Assembly: GCA_019314425.1 (NCBI GenBank)
Contig: JAFCZI010000111.1
Location: 1-7,502, forward strand
Direction of reading: 5' to 3'
From: Deltaproteobacteria bacterium
GTDB taxonomy: Bacteria > Desulfobacterota > DSM-4660 > Desulfatiglandales > Desulfatiglandaceae
Length of the DNA stretch: 7,502 bases
The notes below the pieces were generated by a model. That model did no database searches. It was not told the origin of the DNA and was given only the letters and a program-made list of their open reading frames with translations. The position numbers were made by a program, and so were the translations under genes. Of this stretch, positions 1 to 5,767 are shown in pieces (position 1 is the first letter of the stretch; each line of letters opens with the position of its first letter).

Positions 1-1
1 G

Positions 2-2200
2 ATCATGCTTAAAAGCCGTATGTCGCTGTTGATAAAGAATATGGGTTTTGGTTTGATCCTGGTCAGCATTTTGCTCGCGCTTTTTCTGGATTTAAAACTG
101 GCTTTCTGGGTGACGCTGGGCATTCCTATCTCCTTTCTGGCAGGACTCTGGATGTTGCCGCGGTTTGATGTGTCCATCAACATGATTTCCCTGTTCGGCT
201 TTATCATGGTGCTGGGTATTGTGGTGGACGATGCCATTATCGTGGGGGAAAACATTTTTCGGAAATATGAAGAGGGCATGGATCCCCAATCGGGATCCAT
301 CAATGGCGCCGTAGAGGTCGGTAGACCCGTGGTTTTTGCAGTCCTGACCACCGTGGCGGCATTCTGGCCGCTTCTGTCCGGTACCGGCAACATGGGCAAA
401 ATCATGCGTAACATTCCCATCGTGGTGATCCTGGTGCTGCTGGGTTCCCTGGTGGAATCTTTAATGATTTTGCCGGCCCACCTCAGCCGAAGCTGGGAGC
501 GCAAGGCCAGAGCCGGGCGTAAACCCAAAAAAGAGAAGCTGGTTTCCAGGGGTCTCAAGTGGGTCATTCGAGGACCCTATACAAGACTGGTGACGTTCTG
601 TGTGAGATGGCGATACGCCACCGTGGCCGTGGGCATCGCCGTTCTTCTGCTGACCGTGGGCGTTTGGAGGGGCGGGTTGATCCGGTTTACCTTTTTCCCG
701 AAAGTGGAAGGGGATACCCTGACCTGCTCGGTCACTATGCCTGCGGGTACTTCTGTTTCCCGAACGGAAAGGGTCGTGAAACGGCTGGAAGAAACGGCCC
801 GGGAAACCATCGCGGAAATGGAAAAAGAGCGGCCTGATGGCGGAGAACCCTTGCTGGAATACATGATCGCTCTTGTGGGGATGCACACGGGGGGACGGGG
901 TCCCCACCGGGGGGCGGGACAATCGGGAAGCCATCTGGCCCAGGTGTTTGTTCAACTTCTGGAAGGTGAAAAACGGGATGTGAGTGCCGTGGACCTGGTC
1001 AAGTTGTGGCGAAAGAAAGTCGGTGTTATTCCCGATGCCGAGTCCATTACGTTTCAGAGCGATCTTTTTAGCGCCGGGAACCCGGTGGAAGTCCACCTTT
1101 CTCTGGATGATCATGAGCAGCTCCTGGCAGCAGCCGATGATCTGAAGCAGGAACTGGGCAAATACCCGGGCGTTTTTGATGTGAGCGACAGTTTTCTGCC
1201 CGGCAAGGAAGAAATGCAGCTGAAGCTCAAGCCCGCCGCGCGAAGCCTGGGGTTGACCCTTGACGATCTGGCCCGGCAGGTGCGGCATGCCTTTTACGGG
1301 GCCGAGGCCCTCAGGCTTCAACGGGACCGGGATGAGGTCAAGGTGCTGGTCCGTTACCCGGATCAGGAGCGCCGTTCCCTGGGTCATGTGGAGGAGATGC
1401 GTATTCGAACCTCTGATGGACTGGAAGTGCCCTTCCGGCAGGTTGCGGAAGTGAAAATGGAGCAGGGATATGCCTCCATCGAGCGTGCCCAGCGGCTTCG
1501 TGTCATCAAAGTAACGGCGGATGTGGATGAATCCGTGACCAACGCCAACGAGGTGCGCATGGATTTGGAATCCCGCCTTCTTCCCGAAATTAAATTCAAG
1601 TATGCCGGTTTAAGATACACCATCGAAGGCGAAGGCAAGGAGCAGAAGGAATCCCTTTCCGATGTGGTAGGCGGATTCTCGGTGGCCCTTTTCTGCATCT
1701 ACGCGCTGCTGGCCATCCCTTTTAAATCCTTCAGTCAACCCATTATCGTCATGGCCGCCATTCCCTTCGGCATCGTGGGGGCCGTTGCGGGGCATCTCAT
1801 TATGGGTTTAAATCTGAGCCTATTGAGTTTATTCGGAATGGTGGGCCTGGCGGGTGTGGTGGTCAATGATTCCCTCGTGCTGATTGATGCTACCAACAGG
1901 CTTCGAGAGAAAGGCTCAAATGCACAGGAATCGGTAATTCGCGCCGGCGGGCTCCGTTTTCGCGCCATTATCCTCACCTCTCTGACCACCTTTGCGGGTC
2001 TGGCGCCCATGATCCTGGAAAAGAGCATTCAGGCCCAGTTTCTGATCCCCATGGCGGTCAGTCTCGGATTCGGGGTTCTGTTCGCCACCGGCATCACCCT
2101 TCTTCTGGTCCCATGCGGGTACGCCATCCTGGAGGACGTCCACAACCTGTTGGGTATAAACCGAAAAGAACCTGTTGAAGAGATTCCTGAAACCCCATAA
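2..2200 (+). CDS. RND-family efflux permease, C-terminal part (5'-truncated by window edge)
   Basis: This is an inner-membrane proton-driven pump subunit that would work with a periplasmic adaptor and an outer-membrane channel to export toxic compounds. The frame is open to the left edge, so the first visible ATG (base 5) is internal. By comparison with AcrB-type proteins (about 1,030 residues) roughly 300 residues are missing. Counting from that ATG, hydrophobic segments occupy about residues 13-52 and 60-82. The second carries the proton-relay pair D75-D76 in VVDDAIIVGEN. The first membrane half ends near residue 160, and a further segment lies near 205-225. A periplasmic domain follows, opening with FFPKVEGD and the PAGTS motif. 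The C-terminal membrane bundle starts near residue 558. Its TM10-like stretch reads VVVNDSLVLID (N621-D622), where drug pumps of the AcrB type have a lysine. The HAE-1/AcrB-like superfamily is secure; the substrate cannot be told. An intrinsic terminator lies about 120 bases downstream. Confidence 0.95.
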   Translation: MMLKSRMSLLIKNMGFGLILVSILLALFLDLKLAFWVTLGIPISFLAGLWMLPRFDVSINMISLFGFIMVLGIVVDDAIIVGENIFRKYEEGMDPQSGSINGAVEVGRPVVFAVLTTVAAFWPLLSGTGNMGKIMRNIPIVVILVLLGSLVESLMILPAHLSRSWERKARAGRKPKKEKLVSRGLKWVIRGPYTRLVTFCVRWRYATVAVGIAVLLLTVGVWRGGLIRFTFFPKVEGDTLTCSVTMPAGTSVSRTERVVKRLEETARETIAEMEKERPDGGEPLLEYMIALVGMHTGGRGPHRGAGQSGSHLAQVFVQLLEGEKRDVSAVDLVKLWRKKVGVIPDAESITFQSDLFSAGNPVEVHLSLDDHEQLLAAADDLKQELGKYPGVFDVSDSFLPGKEEMQLKLKPAARSLGLTLDDLARQVRHAFYGAEALRLQRDRDEVKVLVRYPDQERRSLGHVEEMRIRTSDGLEVPFRQVAEVKMEQGYASIERAQRLRVIKVTADVDESVTNANEVRMDLESRLLPEIKFKYAGLRYTIEGEGKEQKESLSDVVGGFSVALFCIYALLAIPFKSFSQPIIVMAAIPFGIVGAVAGHLIMGLNLSLLSLFGMVGLAGVVVNDSLVLIDATNRLREKGSNAQESVIRAGGLRFRAIILTSLTTFAGLAPMILEKSIQAQFLIPMAVSLGFGVLFATGITLLLVPCGYAILEDVHNLLGINRKEPVEEIPETP

Positions 2201-2323
2201 GCTTTGTTTTTTTGAGGAACCGTCACACCCTTTTTTTACAAAAGAAATAGAGGTTGAAAAGATCTTCCGGTATCTCTTTAACTACTAAGTTTAAGCGTCC
2301 CGCTTTCGGCACCATAGTTTATA

Positions 2324-2362
2324 AAGGGCTGTGATCTTAACAGATTACAGCCCTTCTTTTTT
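2324..2362 (+). terminator. Intrinsic terminator after the RND gene
   Basis: A 13-base-pair stem (left arm 2324-2336, right arm 2343-2355, one G-U pair) closes a six-base loop, TTAACA. The right arm runs straight into a T-rich tract (TTCTTTTTT) to about 2362. This is a classic Rho-independent terminator for plus-strand transcripts from the pump gene. On the minus strand the same hairpin is 50-80 bases past the fabF stop, but it is followed only by a weak T tract (CTTTATAAAC). It may stop fabF transcripts less efficiently; no other hairpin is evident for fabF. Confidence 0.88.
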
Positions 2363-2407
2363 GGGGGCTCAAAGTAGTTCGTGTAACTGCTGGGTCTGCC
2401 GGATAAT

Positions 2408-3709
2408 CTAAGGCTGTGGGTCGTATCGGCTGAGCAACAGGGAGGCGTTTTGGCCGCCGAAGCCAAAGCTGTTGTTGATGGTCTTTCCGATTTCTTTGCG
2501 GATGGGTTTTTGAGGGACATAAAAAAGATCGCAGCTTTCATCGGGGTTTTCCAGGTTGATGGTGGCGTGAACCCTGCCGTTTTCGATCATCAGCGCCGTG
2601 GCGATGGTTTCGATACCCCCCGATGCGCCGATCAAATGGCCTGTCATGGATTTAGTGGAACTGATGGCCACATTTTTGGCGGCATTTCCAAGTGCTTTTT
2701 TGATGGCAAAGGTTTCGGCAGGGTCGTTCAGCGCGGTGGAGGTGCCGTGGGCATTGATATAGTCAATTTCTTCCGGGGCCACCTGGGCTCTTGTCATGCA
2801 ATCTTTCATGGCCTGTGCCTGCATGTCAGGTTCCGGGTCGGGAGCGGCAATGTGATAGGCGTCCGACGTAGCGCCGTAGCCGGAGAGTTCGCAGTAAATG
2901 TGTGCGCCCCGGTCAAGTGCGTGGTTCAGCTCTTCTAAAATGATGATGCCGGATCCTTCACCCATGACAAAGCCGTCCCGGTCTCTGTCAAAAGGTCGTG
3001 AGGCTTTCTCCGGTTCATCATTCCTTTTGCTCATGGCGTTCATGCTCACGAAACCACCGAATACGAAAGGGGTAATGCACGCATCGGCGCCGCCCGTGAC
3101 CATTATTTTTTCTTCACCCAGAAGAATCTGTTTGTAGGCTTCTATAATGGCATGGTTTGCGGATGCGCAGGCCGTGGAGACGCTGCAGGCGATTCCCTTG
3201 ATGCCAAATGCCATGGTAACATTGACCGGTATGGAACATATCTGTACGTGGGGCAGTGCAAAGGGGGAAACCCTTTTGGGGCCATTATGTTTAAGGAATT
3301 GTCGATACCACTTTTCGCAGAGATCCATGTTTTGGGCGCCGATACCCAGTATGACCCCCATGCTGCCGGGATCCATGCCTTCAACCACATAGGTGCGACG
3401 TCCTTTTTCCAGCTCAATGGCATCCAAAGCAAACCCCGCGTCTTCCAGGGCCAGTCTGGTGGCAGCCATGGCAAATTCGGAAGTCCTGCCAAGATACCGG
3501 AAGTCCTTATTCCTGTGCAGGTAATCGGTCAGTGAAAACCCGTCAATGGGGCAGGCAACCTGGCATGGATATTGATCCATTTCCCATCCTTCAAATTGAA
3601 TATTTTTGGCCCCTGACTTGCCTTCCATGAGAGATTCCCAGTAGGCTTTCTTGCCGATGCCGATGGGTGTTATCGGCCCCAGGCCGGTGATGACCGCTCT
3701 TTTCTGCAT
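2408..3709 (-). CDS. fabF: Beta-ketoacyl-[acyl-carrier-protein] synthase II (FabF/KAS II family)
   Basis: This cytosolic condensing enzyme extends an acyl chain by decarboxylative Claisen condensation with malonyl-ACP in fatty-acid (or related acyl-chain) synthesis. The 433-residue thiolase-fold protein shows the whole catalytic set: nucleophile C181 in STACASA, H321 in NAHGTST, and K353 and H358 in STKSMTGH. The FGFGGQNAS glycine-rich end loop is at 415-423. Typical FabF is about 410 residues; the extra length sits in the N-terminal third (residues 35-115), and the region before the active site (PHVQICSIPVNV, 153-164) departs from the usual FabF sequence. The ATG at 3709 is supported by an AAAGGA ribosome site (plus-strand 3717-3722) seven bases upstream. 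No acpP, fabG or fabD is adjacent, so it may be a secondary paralogue serving a special acyl chain rather than the housekeeping copy. The KAS II-like family is certain; the exact role is inferred. Confidence 0.92.
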   Translation of the reverse strand: MQKRAVITGLGPITPIGIGKKAYWESLMEGKSGAKNIQFEGWEMDQYPCQVACPIDGFSLTDYLHRNKDFRYLGRTSEFAMAATRLALEDAGFALDAIELEKGRRTYVVEGMDPGSMGVILGIGAQNMDLCEKWYRQFLKHNGPKRVSPFALPHVQICSIPVNVTMAFGIKGIACSVSTACASANHAIIEAYKQILLGEEKIMVTGGADACITPFVFGGFVSMNAMSKRNDEPEKASRPFDRDRDGFVMGEGSGIIILEELNHALDRGAHIYCELSGYGATSDAYHIAAPDPEPDMQAQAMKDCMTRAQVAPEEIDYINAHGTSTALNDPAETFAIKKALGNAAKNVAISSTKSMTGHLIGASGGIETIATALMIENGRVHATINLENPDESCDLFYVPQKPIRKEIGKTINNSFGFGGQNASLLLSRYDPQP

Positions 3710-3716
3710 ATTCAGT

Positions 3717-3722
3717 TCCTTT
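3717..3722 (-). promoter_or_regulatory. Ribosome binding site of fabF
   Basis: AAAGGA on the minus strand lies seven bases before the ATG at 3709. It supports that start and argues against any longer N-terminus. Confidence 0.7.
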
Positions 3723-3748
3723 CACACCGCCCTCATCCAGCAGGGTGC

Positions 3749-3985
3749 TTATAACTCCCGCCACTTTAGACTGCCTTTATCAATGATGCTGCTGTTTGAA
3801 AAAGGGCTGATCTTCAGCATATGACCGGTGTTTTGCGGCATCCAAGGTCCAAGCCATTGGGCCAGATGTGGGTAGATCGGATTCCAGAGTGTGTTCAAAC
3901 GTGTAATGAGATCGGTATCCATCATTGAAGAACTTTCCCAAACAGAGATATCAGCTTGCATATTCCAACTACAAAAGGTACGCAT
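3749..3985 (-). pseudogene. Short reading frame, probable N-terminal remnant of a SAM-dependent methyltransferase
   Basis: This minus-strand frame lies 39 bases before fabF. It could start at 3985 (78 residues) or, more credibly, at the double ATG at 3925/3922 (58 or 57 residues). The segment after that start (ITRLNTLWNPIYPHLA, then HMLKISPFS) resembles, from memory, the opening of class I SAM-dependent methyltransferases of Desulfobacterota. There a LNxLWNPxYP segment precedes the SAM-binding motif I, of the form VLEIGPFSGG. Here motif I has lost its acidic residue and glycines (KISPFSNSS), and the frame stops about 15 residues later, so no active enzyme is possible. A perfect TATAAT lies just upstream. 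The alternatives are a small real protein or a leader peptide for fabF. The family resemblance is a recollection that I could not check by search. Confidence 0.35.
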
Positions 3986-3995
3986 ACCCAGTTGG

Positions 3996-4001
3996 ATTAT
4001 A
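3996..4001 (-). promoter_or_regulatory. Candidate -10 box (TATAAT) facing fabF
   Basis: The minus strand carries a perfect TATAAT hexamer in an AT-rich stretch. It would start transcripts near 3989, about 280 bases before the fabF start and just ahead of the short remnant frame. No good TTGACA-like -35 box sits 16-18 bases upstream, so the promoter would be -10-dominated, activator-dependent or fortuitous. Confidence 0.35.
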
Positions 4002-4105
4002 GGGTTTTCAGGGTTGAAAGGCTAGAACTTGTTGGATTTTTTTCAGTAACGCTGCCATTCAAAGTTTCCAAAATTTTTCGCGCCTGTAGATTGAATTTGA
4101 TACGC

Positions 4106-4109
4106 GGAG
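4106..4109 (+). promoter_or_regulatory. Ribosome binding site of the hexokinase gene
   Basis: GGAG lies six bases before the ATG at 4116, a normal bacterial spacing. It shows that the eukaryote-type hexokinase is set up for bacterial translation and supports this start. Confidence 0.65.
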
Positions 4110-4115
4110 CAAGTC

Positions 4116-5474
4116 ATGATTGATACCTCTCCTGTTGCCTGCAAAGAATTTTTTTCATATTTAGAGAAATTATTTTCAATTTCAGTCAGTGATATCCGGG
4201 CGATGATCAAGGATTTTCATGTTGAAATGGGGAGAGGTTTGTCGGGTGATGAAAGTTCCCTCAAGATGATCCCTTCGTTTATTGACAAACCAAAGGGAAA
4301 CGAGCGAGGGGATTTTTTTGCCCTCGACCTTGGCGGAACAAACTTCAGAGTGCTTGCCGTCAAACTTGACGGGAAGGGAAACGCCAGAGTGCCTTTTGCC
4401 AGCAAATTTGCCATCCCCCAAGAAGATATGCAGGGAACAGGGGTTGCGCTTTTTGATTTTATTGTCGGCTGTATTGATGCTTTTCTGACGGAAAACCAAG
4501 TTGACAGAAGCAAGACCTATGACCTCGCCTTTACATTTTCTTTCCCGGTAGAACAAACGAGCATTGCTGTGGGTAAGTTGATCGTCTGGACAAAAGGGTT
4601 TACGGCAACCGGTGTGCAGGGGCGGGATGTCGTGGGGCTGTTAATTGAAGCCTTGAAGCGGAAAAATATCAGCTGCATCAATATTACGGCTCTCGCCAAC
4701 GATACGGTGGGTACCCTCGCTGCGAGAAGCTATGTCGACCCTGCCTGTGACATGGGTGTTATCATGGGAACCGGGACCAATGCTTGCTACCGGGAATCGA
4801 TTTCCAACATAGAGAAACTGGACGTACCCATTGCAGACGGGCATATGATCGTCAATATGGAGTGGGGTAATTTTGACAAAGTAAGACGCACTTGCTACGA
4901 CAGGCCCCTGGACAAAGCTTCGGTGAATCCGGGGGCCATGTTCCTGGAAAAAATGGTGTCCGGGATGTATCTCGGGGAGATCACCAGGCTTGTCTTGGTG
5001 GATTTGATAAGAAGAGACCTCATATTTGGAAATCAAGCCCACGGGGCTGGATGTTTTGCGAAAAGAGGTTCCTTGAGGACGAAAGGCATGTCCCGGATTG
5101 AGGGTGATAAAACAGATCGCCTTGATGGTGTGGCATTATTTTTTAAAACGAACGGCATTTCAAATATTACCCTTCACGATAAAATCCTGCTTCAACGTCT
5201 GTGCCGGATCGTTTCGGCCAGGGCAGCCAGGCTCGGGGCGGCAGCCATAAGCGCGGTATTGACCTGGATAGATCCGAAACTTAAAGATGTACATACGGTG
5301 GGGATTGATGGTTCACTTTTTGAGAAATATCCCGGATTCAAAACCAAAATGGATGATATGTTCAAAGAACTTTTTGGGGAAAAAGCGGAAAGGATAACCT
5401 TGGTGCATTCCAAAGACGGCTCCGGGAAAGGTTCGGCCATCATCGCTGCGGTTGCCGCGTCGTCTAAACCTTAA
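4116..5474 (+). CDS. Hexokinase of the eukaryotic type (Hexokinase_1/Hexokinase_2 domains)
   Basis: This cytosolic enzyme is predicted to transfer the ATP gamma-phosphate to C6 of glucose or another hexose, the entry step to glycolysis. At 452 residues it has the size of one 50-kDa eukaryotic hexokinase unit. The family landmarks appear in order. Phosphate-1 loop DLGGTNFR is at 71-78. Sugar-site segments FSFPVEQTSI and WTKGF are at 141-150 and 158-162. NDTVGT at 195-200 holds catalytic base D196. Phosphate-2 loop GTGTNACY is at 218-225. The sugar-binding glutamate lies in NMEWGNFD (E249). The stretch NPGAMFLEKMVSGMYLGE is very close to yeast and animal enzymes. DGSLFEKYPGF and DGSGKGSA form the C-terminal adenosine site. 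All catalytic residues are intact, so it should be active. Most bacteria use ROK or Glk glucokinases instead; related hexokinases are known from Bacteroides (HexA) and Treponema. The 5' end is very AT-rich (17 G/C in 60 at 4141-4200), a possible sign of transfer. Sugar preference cannot be read from sequence. Confidence 0.95.
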   Translation: MIDTSPVACKEFFSYLEKLFSISVSDIRAMIKDFHVEMGRGLSGDESSLKMIPSFIDKPKGNERGDFFALDLGGTNFRVLAVKLDGKGNARVPFASKFAIPQEDMQGTGVALFDFIVGCIDAFLTENQVDRSKTYDLAFTFSFPVEQTSIAVGKLIVWTKGFTATGVQGRDVVGLLIEALKRKNISCINITALANDTVGTLAARSYVDPACDMGVIMGTGTNACYRESISNIEKLDVPIADGHMIVNMEWGNFDKVRRTCYDRPLDKASVNPGAMFLEKMVSGMYLGEITRLVLVDLIRRDLIFGNQAHGAGCFAKRGSLRTKGMSRIEGDKTDRLDGVALFFKTNGISNITLHDKILLQRLCRIVSARAARLGAAAISAVLTWIDPKLKDVHTVGIDGSLFEKYPGFKTKMDDMFKELFGEKAERITLVHSKDGSGKGSAIIAAVAASSKP

Positions 5475-5543
5475 CCCGGATAAACCGGAACCCAAAAGGT
5501 TTCGCGCAAAGGTGCCCCAGTACCATGTTGAGATTCTGAAAAA

Positions 5544-5560
5544 TCACTGCAACGCAGTGA
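5544..5560. repeat. Perfect short inverted repeat between hexokinase gene and transporter remnant
   Basis: TCACTGC (5544-5550), spacer AAC, then GCAGTGA (5554-5560) form a perfect 7-base inverted repeat. No T run follows on the plus strand (AAAGGAAATC), so it is not a standard intrinsic terminator. It could be a regulator half-site pair, an mRNA 3'-end hairpin for the hexokinase transcript, or a scar at the point where the transporter gene was lost. Confidence 0.5.
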
Positions 5561-5569
5561 AAGGAAATC

Positions 5570-5767
5570 GTGGGAACCACATTCGGCCTGGTCCATCTGA
5601 TCGGTTTCCTGAGTTCCTGGGTTGCCCCGTTTTTTACAGGATGGATAAAAGATATCCCCGGTTCTTTTTCGGGTGGTTTATATGTGGCCGCTTTTGTGCT
5701 GGCGGCGGGGATTATTCTTATCCTGGCCGTTAAAACGCCAAAAGAGCTTTGTTTTCGTGCGATTTGA
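5570..5767 (+). pseudogene. C-terminal remnant of an MFS transporter
   Basis: The 65-residue frame, opening at a GTG, matches the end of major-facilitator sugar-acid/anion transporters. A glycine-containing helix (GTTFGLVHLIGF) is followed by the short loop GWIKDIPGSFSGGLY and a final hydrophobic helix (about residues 38-54), corresponding to TM11 and TM12 of a 12-helix protein. An in-frame TGA at 5558 precedes it, and none of the frames between 5475 and 5569 continues the transporter, so about 85 percent of the gene is gone. AAGGA before the GTG looks like a ribosome site, but two helices alone could not transport. The frame overlaps the convergent mutY 3' end by 38 bases, as expected for non-functional residue. 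Its position after the hexokinase suggests it once brought in the kinase's sugar. Confidence 0.72.

Larger units (their letters stand above)
3710..4115. other. Intergenic region between divergent fabF and hexokinase genes
   Basis: This 406-base gap separates two divergently transcribed genes and must hold both promoters. It contains the short minus-strand remnant frame and the TATAAT hexamer described separately. The part nearest the hexokinase is AT-rich: 4021-4080 holds only 21 G or C in 60 bases. I found no convincing sigma-70 promoter for the plus-strand gene and no clear operator palindrome or tRNA. Confidence 0.6.

Noticed and set aside
461..1387. 308-residue open frame on the minus strand inside the pump gene
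   Set aside because: It is fully antisense to a certain RND gene, its composition is rich in His, Gln, Pro and Gly with no recognisable motif, and it is explained by codon bias of the opposite strand.
2201..2323. Possible small gene between the pump gene and its terminator
   Set aside because: There is no start with a ribosome site and adequate length; the only frame here (minus strand, 2278-2541) is mainly antisense-frame noise from fabF.
2450..2938. 162-residue plus-strand frame inside fabF
   Set aside because: It is antisense to the FabF coding sequence with no motif and no ribosome site of note; a shadow frame.
4021..4105. Sigma-70 promoter for the hexokinase gene
   Set aside because: TTGGAT at 4032 and TAGATT at 4087 were considered, but neither has a partner hexamer at 16-18 bases that matches consensus, so no promoter is called.
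4641..5042. 133-residue minus-strand frame inside the hexokinase gene
   Set aside because: It is antisense to a full-length hexokinase with conserved residues throughout and shows no independent features.
5452..5733. 93-residue plus-strand frame spanning the hexokinase 3' end and transporter remnant
   Set aside because: It is out of frame with both recognisable proteins; the MFS similarity lies in the frame starting at 5570.
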